Assembly (NCBI GenBank): GCA_964353255.1
Contig: CAYGVJ010000140.1
Coordinates: 1-13,832, forward strand
Reading direction: 5' to 3'
Source: VFZS01 sp964353255
Lineage (GTDB): Bacteria > Acidobacteriota > Terriglobia > Bryobacterales > Bryobacteraceae
DNA: 13,832 nt
Positions 1 to 7,798 of this stretch are shown one piece after another (position 1 is the stretch's first letter; each line of letters begins with the position of its first letter). The notes below the pieces were generated by a model. It saw only the letters and a program-made list of their open reading frames with translations. It had not been told where the DNA came from and searched no databases. The position numbers and the translations under genes were made by a program.

Positions 1-5
1 AGCCA

Positions 6-34
6 TTGACAAAAGTATAGCACGGGGCTACACT
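6..34 (+). promoter_or_regulatory. sigma70-type promoter for the Oar-like receptor operon
   Basis: A perfect -35 hexamer TTGACA (6-11) is followed after exactly 17 nt by TACACT (29-34), which matches TATAAT at four of six positions including the conserved first T, second A and last T. Transcription would start near position 41 and give a leader of about 85 nt before the ATG at 125. Hexamers and spacing are seen directly; promoter activity is inferred. No operator repeat or riboswitch fold is evident in the leader. Confidence 0.55.
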
Positions 35-124
35 GCTGGTGTGCTTGTCTGATGATCTGCCGGGCAAGCACGCCCACGGATTCAAACTGAATCCGCCGGG
101 ATCAGGAGCGAAAGGAGCCAAGTC

Positions 125-3100
125 ATGCCACGAGCGAGGATCAAAGGAGTTCTTTTGTGCGCCGCCTTGGCGGCCACTGGCCTTCCCGCCCTGGCTCAGG
201 TTCAGGCGGGACGCATCGTGGGGACCGTGTATGACCCCCAACGGGCCACCGTGCCCAGGGCAACCGTCAGCGTCACCAACGTGGCCACCAACCAGTCGAG
301 GCGCGTGACCACCAATGAAACCGGAGATTTCGTCGTCACGCCGCTGGAGCCGGGAACCTATGATGCGAGCGCCACCGCCTCCGGGTTCAGGACCACCGTC
401 CAAAGGGGGATCGAATTGCAGGTGGGCCAAGCGGTCCGCGTGAGCTTGGAACTCCGCCTTGGCGAGACCGCCACCACTGTGGAGGTCACCGCCGAAGTGC
501 CCCTGCTCAACACGGAATCCGGGACCATGGGCCAGGTCATCACCAACACCCAGATTATGGATTTGCCGCTGAATGGCAGAAACTTCACCGAACTGGGCCG
601 TCTTACCCCAGGGGCGGTCCTTTTGCCAGCCACCGGCAGCGTCAACCGGATTCGTCCGGAGGCCGTCAACGGCACCTCCATCAGCGGCGTCCAAGGTCAG
701 CAGGTCACCTTCCTGCTGGACGGCGTTGACATCTCGGAGCAGCACCAGGGAGGCACCTTCATCCAGACCTCCATCGATGCCCTCCAGGAATTCAGCGTGC
801 AGCAGAACGCTTACTCCGCCGAGTACAGCCGCGCAGGCGGCTTCTATAACGCCACCACCAAGAGTGGCGCCAACAAACTGCACGGCGGCCTTTTCGAATT
901 CCTGCGCAATGACAAACTGGACGCCCGCGACTTCTTCGCGCTTCAACGAGAGGTGCTGAAGCGCAACCAGTTCGGCGGCACCCTCGGTGGCCCCATCGTG
1001 ATCCCCGGTGTGTACAACGGCCAGGACACGATGTTCTTCTTTGTCAGCTACGAGGGGCTGCGGGAGAGGCAGGGCTTGGTCTTCAACAACACCGTCCCGA
1101 GCGACGCCCAGCGGACGGGGAACTTCAGCGCTGCCGGTTTGAACCAGATATACGACCCCCTGAGCACCCGGCCCAATCCCTCCGGCAGTGGGACCATCCG
1201 CGATCCTTTTAGCGGCAATCTGGTGCCGCCTGCCAGAGTCTCCTCCCAGGCGAAGTACTTCAACAACTTCATCTCTACCGCGAACACTCCTGCGGGCAGG
1301 GCGATCTTCGCTCCTTCTCGGGGCGTGGACGAGGACCAGGTCACTGTCCGCGCCGACCGCAGAATCAACTCAAACAACAGGGCGTTTGCGCGCTGGAGCT
1401 TCAACGACAATCGGATGAATGATCCGAATTCCGCTCCCGCTTTGAAGACGACGGCGTTGTGGACGCGCGGACAAAATGTGGCCGCAAGCTTAAGCAGCAA
1501 CCTGCGGCCGGTCATGGTCCACGAGTTTCGCTTCAACTACCTTTGGAACGCCCTCAGCAACTCTCCCTTCCTCCTCGGAACCGATTTCAACAAGGACGCC
1601 GGCATTACCGGTTTCGAGGAGACCAGACGCCCGGGCTTCATCGGCTCATTTCCGGACTTTGGCTGGAGTGGGTACTCGAGCATAAATGGTTCGGCTTTCG
1701 ATCAGCGTCCAAAGACCCAGGACCGGCTGGCTTATGAGTTCAGTGACAACCTGACCTGGATCAAGGGCAAACACCTCCTCAAATCGGGGGCCAAGATTCG
1801 CTACCATCGCTGGCTCGGGACCGACAGCAAGACCTACGTCGGGAGCTACAGCTTTAACGGCCAGAACACCGAAAACCCGGCCCGGACCAGCGGCACGGGA
1901 GATGCTTACGCGGATTTCTTGCTCGGCTTCCCGATATCGGTCGGCCGCGGCTATCCGGGTGACACCTTTGGCGGCTTCGGCACCTACTGGCATTTCTTTG
2001 TCCAGGACGACTTGAAAGTCAGCAACAAGCTCACTCTCAACATCGGCCTGCGCTACGAGTACTCGCCGTTTTACAAGGGCTGGCGCGGCCAGGTGGGGAC
2101 CTTCGATGGCACGTCTGCAAAGCCGATCATCATTGCCAGCGAGACGGACCAGCTCGACCTGGACGCGCAATTCTGCGGCCGGGTAGCCTATGCGCTCTTC
2201 AAAGACCTGATCCGAACCAGCTCGCAGGCCGGACTCCCGCTAGCCGTCACCTATCCGAACAAGAAGGACTTCGCTCCGCGCTTCGGGCTGGCCTGGCGGC
2301 CCTTTGGCGAAGCCACCGTGTTCCGCGGCGGCTATGGGATCTTTTATGAAGTCGAGAGTACCAATGGGCGAGTGAACTTGAACATGATCCCGTTTACCCT
2401 GACGGAGACCGCCTATAACGATCGGGGGGCCATTCCGCAGCGCACGATGGCGAATTTCTTCCGCGGAGCGGCCATCGGCACGTTCTTGAGCCCGCCGGCC
2501 CTCACGCCTAGTAAGACCAGAATGCGCACTCCGTACGATCAGCACTGGAACGTGGGAATCCAGCAGCAGCTTTTCAGAACGGCCGTCCTGGCGATCGATT
2601 ATGTGGCCAACAAGGGTTCCTTCCTTCGGGGAGACGCGCAGGGGTCTGAACCGATCAATATCCCTCCTCCCGGTCCGGGGTCGATTCAGGACCGCCGGCC
2701 GTACCCGCGCTTCGGTAGCATTACTTACAACACACACAACCTCGCTACGTCCTACCATTCTTTGCAGGCCAAGATGGAGAAACGCCTCTCGTCCGGCCTG
2801 TGGGGCCTGGTGAGCTATACGTATTCGAAGAGCCTGCAGTTTGCCCTCACCCAGGCGAAGGGCGGAAACACGGGATGGGAAAGGGCCGTCTCAAATCTGA
2901 ACATCCCGCACAATCTTGCGGCCAGCTTCGGTTACGAGCTGCCTTTCGGCAAGGGAAGGCACTTCTTGAGCAATGCGGGCGGACTGTTGAATGGTCTGAT
3001 CGGAGGCTGGCAGGCGCAGGGCATCCTGATCCGGAGCAGCGGACGTCCCTTCACCCCCACGATTTCGCGGGACCAGGCCAATACCGGAGTTGGCGGCCAG

Positions 3101-3439
3101 CGACCCAACCGGCTGGGCTCAGGGAAGCTCGAGAATCCTAGCATTGCCCTGTGGTTCGACAAGACTGTTTTCGCGCTTCCGGCGCTATACACATATGGGA
3201 ATAGCGGAGGAAACATCCTTCAGGGGGACTCGTACAAGGATTTCGACTTCTCTGTTTTCAAGCGGTTCAGAGTCAGGGAAACCTCGACTTTGGAGTTTCG
3301 GAGCGAGTTCTTCAACTCGACCAACACAGCGAGCTTCAATCCACCGAACACCGTGATAGACACCGCTACCGGTGGGATAGTGACGAGCACGGCCGGTAGT
3401 GCCAGGCGGATGCAGTTCGCCCTGAAGTACAGGTTCTGA
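125..3439 (+). CDS. Oar-like TonB-dependent outer-membrane receptor with carboxypeptidase-regulatory domain
   Basis: This is a 1,104-residue outer-membrane beta-barrel receptor of the Oar/TonB-dependent type, expected to bind a large or scarce ligand, often a glycan or its fragments, and import it with TonB energy. A signal peptide spans residues 1-24 (cleavage after PALA, before Q25). A carboxypeptidase-D regulatory-like beta-sandwich follows at about 29-112 (GRIVGTVYDPQ through GTYDASATASGF). A plug-like region lies at about 125-250 and contains LPLNGRNFTEL. The rest is a long barrel ending in the aromatic terminus LKYRF, the usual outer-membrane assembly signal. The ATG is supported by AAAGGAG (111-117), 7 nt upstream, and by the promoter at 6-34. 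No separate SusD-like lipoprotein accompanies it, which fits the Oar type rather than the Bacteroidota SusCD pair. The ligand cannot be read from the sequence; the downstream GH3 and acid transporter suggest a glycosylated organic acid. Confidence 0.93.
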   Translation: MPRARIKGVLLCAALAATGLPALAQVQAGRIVGTVYDPQRATVPRATVSVTNVATNQSRRVTTNETGDFVVTPLEPGTYDASATASGFRTTVQRGIELQVGQAVRVSLELRLGETATTVEVTAEVPLLNTESGTMGQVITNTQIMDLPLNGRNFTELGRLTPGAVLLPATGSVNRIRPEAVNGTSISGVQGQQVTFLLDGVDISEQHQGGTFIQTSIDALQEFSVQQNAYSAEYSRAGGFYNATTKSGANKLHGGLFEFLRNDKLDARDFFALQREVLKRNQFGGTLGGPIVIPGVYNGQDTMFFFVSYEGLRERQGLVFNNTVPSDAQRTGNFSAAGLNQIYDPLSTRPNPSGSGTIRDPFSGNLVPPARVSSQAKYFNNFISTANTPAGRAIFAPSRGVDEDQVTVRADRRINSNNRAFARWSFNDNRMNDPNSAPALKTTALWTRGQNVAASLSSNLRPVMVHEFRFNYLWNALSNSPFLLGTDFNKDAGITGFEETRRPGFIGSFPDFGWSGYSSINGSAFDQRPKTQDRLAYEFSDNLTWIKGKHLLKSGAKIRYHRWLGTDSKTYVGSYSFNGQNTENPARTSGTGDAYADFLLGFPISVGRGYPGDTFGGFGTYWHFFVQDDLKVSNKLTLNIGLRYEYSPFYKGWRGQVGTFDGTSAKPIIIASETDQLDLDAQFCGRVAYALFKDLIRTSSQAGLPLAVTYPNKKDFAPRFGLAWRPFGEATVFRGGYGIFYEVESTNGRVNLNMIPFTLTETAYNDRGAIPQRTMANFFRGAAIGTFLSPPALTPSKTRMRTPYDQHWNVGIQQQLFRTAVLAIDYVANKGSFLRGDAQGSEPINIPPPGPGSIQDRRPYPRFGSITYNTHNLATSYHSLQAKMEKRLSSGLWGLVSYTYSKSLQFALTQAKGGNTGWERAVSNLNIPHNLAASFGYELPFGKGRHFLSNAGGLLNGLIGGWQAQGILIRSSGRPFTPTISRDQANTGVGGQRPNRLGSGKLENPSIALWFDKTVFALPALYTYGNSGGNILQGDSYKDFDFSVFKRFRVRETSTLEFRSEFFNSTNTASFNPPNTVIDTATGGIVTSTAGSARRMQFALKYRF

Positions 3440-3455
3440 AGGCGGCGGGCAGTTG

Positions 3456-3499
3456 AGCCGTTACCTGTTCGGCTGGGGAGCGGAGCGGCCGAGCCGAGC
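3456..3499 (+). terminator. hairpin region between receptor and GH3 genes
   Basis: In the 121-nt gap (3440-3560), the arm at 3467-3474 pairs with 3492-3499 (8 bp including one G-T wobble, 17-nt loop). Part of the same arm (CGGCT, 3470-3474) can instead pair with AGCCG at 3456-3460 across a 9-nt loop. The two pairings are mutually exclusive. There is no T-tract, so it is not a classical intrinsic terminator. It could be a processing or attenuation site, or a partial terminator that lowers downstream expression. The remainder of the gap holds only the GH3 ribosome binding site. Confidence 0.3.
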
Positions 3500-3560
3500 T
3501 ACGCAGTTTCAATCTGGAATGTGTTCCTGAACGCAAGGCTCAGGGAGGAAAAACGAGTCT

Positions 3561-5774
3561 ATGAGAATCCTGTTGACTACTCTGACACTGGTTGTGGCGA
3601 TCCCGTTCGCAGTGAGGGGCCAGCAGCCCGTTTACCTCGACCCATCCCAGCCGATCGACAAGCGCGTCGCAGATCTGGTTTCGCGGCTGACGCTGGAGGA
3701 GAAGCCTGCGCAGATGTGCACGACGGCCCCGGCCATCGAGCGGCTGCAGATTCCCGTGATGAATGGCTGGAACCAGTGCCTGCACGGCGTGGTGTGGACG
3801 AGGCCCACGACCATGTTTCCCGTGCCGATCGGCATGGCCGCTACGTGGGATACCGCGTTGGTCCATGAGGTGGCGGCCACGATCGGCGAGGAGGCTAGGG
3901 CCGTTTACAACTACTGGCGCAGCATGCCGCCGGGCAAAGTTGCGGAGGAAGGCCGGGCGCAGATGACGATTGCCGCGAGCGGCGGAAAGACCCGGCACAA
4001 CGGGCTTATCTACCGCTCCCCGGTGATCAACATCAGCCGCGACCCACGCTGGGGAAGGATCGAAGAGGCTTTCGGGGAGGACCCTTTTCTGACTTCGCGC
4101 CTGACCGTCGCCTTCGTCGAGGGGATGCAGGGAGACGATCCCAAGTACCTGCAACTGGCCGCCACCCTCAAGCACTTTGCCGCGAACAATCAGGAGCAAG
4201 ACCGCCTGAGCCTCTCGGCCCAAGTCAGCGAGCGCATGTTGCATGAGTACTTTTTGCCGCATTTCAAGGCGGGCATCGTGGAGGGACGCGCTCAGTCGAT
4301 CATGTCCGTGTACAACGCCATCAACGGCGTGCCTGGCGCCGTGAACAAGCTTCTGGTGACGGACATCCTCAGGGAACAGTGGAAGTTTGAGGGCTTCGTC
4401 GTGCCGGACAGCGGCGCAGTCAACAGACTTATCGCGGGTCACAAACTGGTCGGCACGATGGAGGAAGCCGCCGCGAAAAGCGTGCTCGCCGGCCACGATC
4501 TGGACAACACAGACTTTCCTGCCGCCTTGCCGAAGGCCATCGCGAAAGGCCTCTTGTCCGAGAAGGACCTGGACCAGTCGCTGCGCAGGATACTGAAGGT
4601 CCGCTTCCGCCTCGGCGAGTTCGATCCTCCCGAGATGGTCCCTTACAACAAGATCTCTCCCGCCGTGATCGACTCCGCCGCGCACAGAGAGCTGGCTCTC
4701 CGGACCGCCCGGGAATCGATCGTGCTGCTGACCAATAGGAACGGTTTTCTTCCGCTCGACAGGAGCAAGATCAAGACTATCGCCGTGATCGGTCCCCATG
4801 CGAACGTCGTGACCACCGGGTCCAGGAACTACACCGGGCAGGTGTCGAAGTTCGTCGTTCCTCTGGAGGGCATCAAAAACAAGGTCTCGGCCGGCACCGA
4901 GGTGCTCTACGCGCAGGGTTGTGACGTCCTCGAGGCCCCGGACAAGGAGAAGAGCTTCGCGGAGGCTGCCGCCGCCGCAAAGAAATCCGACGTCGCCGTC
5001 TTGTACGTCGGCATCAACCATCTGCTCGAACGCGAAGGACTTGACCGAACTTACATCGATCTGCCGCCGGTCCAGGAGGAACTGATCAAGAGAGTTTATG
5101 AAGCTAATCCCAGGACGGTGGTGGTCCTGATGAACGGGGGGCCGGTGGCGGTCAAGTGGGCCAAGGAGAACGTGCCCGCGGTCCTGGACATGTTCTATGC
5201 CGGCGAAGAGGGTGGGAACGCCATTGCCGACGTGCTGTTCGGCGACTGCAACCCGGGCGGAAGGTTGCCTTACACCGTGTACGAATCCGTCGCACAGGTG
5301 CCGCCGATGACCGAGTACGACATCACCAAGGGCTTCACGTACATGTACTTCGAGGGGCCGCCGGTGTACCCGTTCGGGCACGGGCTCAGCTACACGACCT
5401 TCCGCTACGCCAATCTCAGGATTTCGTCCAAACAGATTCCCGGCCACGGCCAGGTCGCGGTTCGTGTAGACGTCCAGAACACCGGCAAGCGCGCGGGCGA
5501 CGAGGTGGTGCAACTGTACGTGCACGACGTAGAGGCCAGCGTGAAGAGGCCGAAGAAGGAGCTGAGAGGTTTCGAGAGAATCAGCCTGAAGCCCGGAGAG
5601 AAGAAAACCGTCTCTTTCCCGCTGCCGGCCGAGAAGCTTTCGTTCTATGATGTGAAGTCCAAGTCGTTCGTTGTAGAGCCCGGCCAGTTTGAGGTGCTGG
5701 TCGGCAGCTCGGCGGAAGATATCCGGGCCAAAGGACGGCTTGAAGTCACGACTGCCGGCGCGTTCAAGGATTAG
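3561..5774 (+). CDS. secreted glycoside hydrolase family 3 (beta-glucosidase/beta-xylosidase type)
   Basis: This 737-residue exported GH3 enzyme hydrolyses terminal beta-linked sugars with retention. Residues 1-20 form a signal peptide (hydrophobic run, then AVRG before QQ). The N-terminal barrel covers about 35-350 and carries xylosidase-like marks: a WNQCLHGV segment, RSPVINISRDPRWGR and KHFAANN (K204, H205). The predicted nucleophile is D283 in GFVVPDSGAV. The C-terminal alpha/beta domain (about 375-620) contains EREGLDR, with E492 the likely acid/base, and PFGHGLSYT at 604-612. A fibronectin-III-like domain closes the protein (about 640-730). Length and three-domain order are normal for the family. 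AGGGAGGA (3542-3549) supports the ATG. The residue after the nucleophile is Ser, where glucosidases usually have Trp and plant or fungal xylosidases Cys, so sugar specificity is uncertain. It is followed after 13 nt by a transporter gene, probably co-translated. Confidence 0.93.
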   Translation: MRILLTTLTLVVAIPFAVRGQQPVYLDPSQPIDKRVADLVSRLTLEEKPAQMCTTAPAIERLQIPVMNGWNQCLHGVVWTRPTTMFPVPIGMAATWDTALVHEVAATIGEEARAVYNYWRSMPPGKVAEEGRAQMTIAASGGKTRHNGLIYRSPVINISRDPRWGRIEEAFGEDPFLTSRLTVAFVEGMQGDDPKYLQLAATLKHFAANNQEQDRLSLSAQVSERMLHEYFLPHFKAGIVEGRAQSIMSVYNAINGVPGAVNKLLVTDILREQWKFEGFVVPDSGAVNRLIAGHKLVGTMEEAAAKSVLAGHDLDNTDFPAALPKAIAKGLLSEKDLDQSLRRILKVRFRLGEFDPPEMVPYNKISPAVIDSAAHRELALRTARESIVLLTNRNGFLPLDRSKIKTIAVIGPHANVVTTGSRNYTGQVSKFVVPLEGIKNKVSAGTEVLYAQGCDVLEAPDKEKSFAEAAAAAKKSDVAVLYVGINHLLEREGLDRTYIDLPPVQEELIKRVYEANPRTVVVLMNGGPVAVKWAKENVPAVLDMFYAGEEGGNAIADVLFGDCNPGGRLPYTVYESVAQVPPMTEYDITKGFTYMYFEGPPVYPFGHGLSYTTFRYANLRISSKQIPGHGQVAVRVDVQNTGKRAGDEVVQLYVHDVEASVKRPKKELRGFERISLKPGEKKTVSFPLPAEKLSFYDVKSKSFVVEPGQFEVLVGSSAEDIRAKGRLEVTTAGAFKD

Positions 5775-5790
5775 GGAGTGTCTGCCAGTG
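5773..5790 (+). promoter_or_regulatory. ribosome binding site deciding the GTG start of the MFS gene
   Basis: AGGGAG (5773-5778) overlaps the GH3 stop codon TAG (5772-5774) and lies 9 nt before an in-frame GTG at 5788-5790. The frame stays open upstream to an ATG at 5689, but that ATG lies inside the GH3 gene, has no comparable Shine-Dalgarno sequence, and would add a charged segment of 33 residues unlike any MFS N-terminus. Confidence 0.65.
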
Positions 5791-7107
5791 CCACCAGGCC
5801 AAGGCCCTGTCCTCGCGGGTGACGGCAGTGCGGCAAGCGGTGATGCCCGCAGCCGCACCCTGCGTTGGAGGATCGCCATCCTTATTTGTGCGGCGATCGC
5901 CGTCAGCTATTTCGACCGGCAGACGCTGCCGGTAGCCGTCGCCGCAATCCAGCGCGACATCCCCATCTCCAATACCCAGTTCTCGCAACTCCAGGCGGCG
6001 TTCCTACTGGCTTATGCGTTCATGTATGCGGGAGGCGGGAAGCTTATCGACGCGCTCGGCGCCCGGACCGGCTTTCTGCTGATCATGACGTGGTGGTCGC
6101 TAGCCTGCGCCAGCCATGGGCTGGCGGCGGGATTCGCAATGCTCGCGGCAAGCCGGTTCCTGCTTGGCATGGGCGAAGGCGGCGGCTTTCCCGCTGCCAC
6201 CAAGGCGGTGGCCGAGTGGTTTCCCGTCCGAGAGCGCTCCACGGCAATGGGCATCATCAACGCGGGAACGGCGGTGGGCGCTGTCATCGCGCCGCCCGCG
6301 ATTGCCCTGGTGATCTCCGTCTTGAACTGGCGCTGGGTGTTCTTCCTCTCCGGCGCCGTGGGGCTTCTCTGGACCATATGGTGGATGCGCGGGTATTTCG
6401 CTCCTTCGGCGCATCCACGCCTGACGCGGCACGAACGCGAGGAGATTGCTGAAGTGTTCCGGTCGCCCAGCGGGCAGGCGCCGGGCATACCTTGGCTCCG
6501 GCTGTTCGCGTACCGGCAGGTCTGGGGCCTGGTGATCGGCAAGTTCCTTAGCGACGCCGCCTGGTATTTCTACCTCTTCTGGCTGCCGAAGTACTTGTAC
6601 GACGTCCGGGGATTTGATACCAAGAGCGTCGGATACTTCGCCTGGATTCCGTATGCGGCTTCCGGGATCGGAAGTCTCACGGGCGGCTGGTTCTCAAGCT
6701 GGCTCATCCGGCGCGGCCATTCGGTGAATTTCGCCCGCAAGCTGGCGCTCGGCGCAAGCGCCGCGGTAATGCCGCTGATTCTTTTCGTGACCTGGTCGCC
6801 GGTCAGCATCGCCATCGTGCTCTTCAGTATCGCCTTCTTCGGGCAGCAATCGTGGTCCACGCTGGTCATGATCCTGCCGGCCGACATCTTTCCCCACCGG
6901 ACCGTTGGGGCTGTGGCCGGGCTGGTGGGCTTCGGCGGGGCCATGGGAGGAGTCCTCTTCGGCTTAGTTGTCGGCTGGGCGCTCGACCACGGCTTTGGCT
7001 ACGCGCCCGTGTTCGGAATGGTGAGCACGTTTCACGTCATCGCGTTTTGCGTCATTCTGCTCGCCATTCGCGTGGTGCGGCCGGTCCAAGTGAAAGGAGA
7101 GCTCTAA
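5788..7107 (+). CDS. MFS transporter, anion:cation symporter (hexuronate/sugar-acid) type
   Basis: Starting at the GTG, this is a 439-residue, 12-helix major facilitator protein of the inner membrane. The first helix carries SYFDRQTLPVA (D43, R44), the signature of the ACS family (ExuT/GudP-like proteins that co-transport organic anions with cations). The helix 2-3 loop holds motif A, GGKLIDALGARTG (about 83-95), and helix 4 has RFLLGMGEGGGFPAATK. A cytoplasmic loop (about residues 205-230) separates the two six-helix halves. Length is normal. It sits 13 nt after the GH3 gene and 6 nt before the racemase-like gene, so translational coupling is likely. Known family substrates are hexuronates, glucarate, phthalate and other carboxylates. 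From context, the substrate is probably the acidic aglycone or sugar acid released by the GH3 enzyme and acted on by the two following enzymes. The exact substrate is not readable. Confidence 0.9.
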   Translation: MPPGQGPVLAGDGSAASGDARSRTLRWRIAILICAAIAVSYFDRQTLPVAVAAIQRDIPISNTQFSQLQAAFLLAYAFMYAGGGKLIDALGARTGFLLIMTWWSLACASHGLAAGFAMLAASRFLLGMGEGGGFPAATKAVAEWFPVRERSTAMGIINAGTAVGAVIAPPAIALVISVLNWRWVFFLSGAVGLLWTIWWMRGYFAPSAHPRLTRHEREEIAEVFRSPSGQAPGIPWLRLFAYRQVWGLVIGKFLSDAAWYFYLFWLPKYLYDVRGFDTKSVGYFAWIPYAASGIGSLTGGWFSSWLIRRGHSVNFARKLALGASAAVMPLILFVTWSPVSIAIVLFSIAFFGQQSWSTLVMILPADIFPHRTVGAVAGLVGFGGAMGGVLFGLVVGWALDHGFGYAPVFGMVSTFHVIAFCVILLAIRVVRPVQVKGEL

Positions 7108-7113
7108 GCAGAA

Positions 7114-7794
7114 ATGTCCCGACCACAGGATGAAAAAACACTAGGTATCATTCACGCCGTGAATCTCACGATCCGGGCGATGCAGCCCTTCATCCAGCAG
7201 TACATCCCGGAAGTCGCTGTGATGCATCTCTGTGACGACACCATCCAGCGCGACAACATCAGAGCGGGCGTCGGTGTGATCCCCAAGGTCAACTACTTCA
7301 AGTTCGCCCAGTACGCTCACAACCTGCAAGAGGCCGGCGTGGACATGATCCTGCTGGCCTGCTCGACGTTCAACTACGCGGCCGAGCTGGCTCGCCCGAT
7401 GATCGACGTCCCGATCATGCAGATCGATCGCCCGATGATGGAGCAGGCGGTCAGTCACAGCAAGCGAATCGGCTTGCTGGCGACGCTCCCCACCACGGTT
7501 CCCTCATCCGAACGGCTTCTCCGGATTGTCGCCGGCGAGAACAAGAGAGAAATCGAGGTTACGACAGTCTTGCGGCACGACGCGTTCAAGGCCTTTGAGA
7601 AAGGAGATATCGAGACTCACAACGCTATTCTGCTGGAGGAAATCGAAAAATTGGGGAACAACGTTGACTCCATTGTCATGGCGCAACTGTCCATGTCCGC
7701 GCTGACGCCCCAGTTGAACAATACTCGGGTGCCGGTGTACAACAGCGGCTCCACCTGCTTTTGCCGCCTGCGGGATATGTTGGGGGCGCTGTAG
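7114..7794 (+). CDS. Asp/Glu/hydantoin racemase-superfamily protein lacking the second catalytic cysteine
   Basis: This 226-residue cytoplasmic protein belongs to the aspartate/glutamate/hydantoin racemase fold, which also includes maleate isomerase and arylmalonate decarboxylase. These enzymes use one or two cysteines for cofactor-free proton transfer. The first catalytic cysteine is present (C83 in ILLACSTFNYA, after the first half-domain). At the equivalent place in the second half the sequence reads VMAQLSMSAL (about 188-197), so the second cysteine is replaced by Gln191. Further cysteines are at C40 and, near the C-terminus, C215 and C217. A two-base racemase mechanism is therefore doubtful; a one-cysteine isomerase, decarboxylase or lyase reaction is possible. 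AAAGGAGAG about 14 nt upstream supports the ATG. The gene lies 6 nt after the MFS gene and 4 nt before larA-like, so it probably acts on the same imported compound. Confidence 0.85.
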   Translation: MSRPQDEKTLGIIHAVNLTIRAMQPFIQQYIPEVAVMHLCDDTIQRDNIRAGVGVIPKVNYFKFAQYAHNLQEAGVDMILLACSTFNYAAELARPMIDVPIMQIDRPMMEQAVSHSKRIGLLATLPTTVPSSERLLRIVAGENKREIEVTTVLRHDAFKAFEKGDIETHNAILLEEIEKLGNNVDSIVMAQLSMSALTPQLNNTRVPVYNSGSTCFCRLRDMLGAL

Positions 7795-7798
7795 GAAG

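Noticed and set aside
39..308. An 89-codon frame at the left end, possibly a leader peptide.
   Set aside because: It overlaps the receptor start out of frame, has no ribosome site and is composed of Pro/Trp/Arg-rich shadow sequence.
5689..5787. Longer N-terminus for the MFS transporter from the ATG at 5689.
   Set aside because: It overlaps the fibronectin-like C-terminus of GH3, adds an arginine-rich non-MFS segment, and lacks a ribosome site; the GTG at 5788 has one.
3540..5879. A 779-codon open frame on the minus strand covering the whole GH3 gene.
   Set aside because: It mirrors the GH3 codons in high-GC DNA, has no recognisable domain, is rich in His/Arg/Asp as expected for an antisense shadow, and lies opposite an unambiguous GH3 enzyme.
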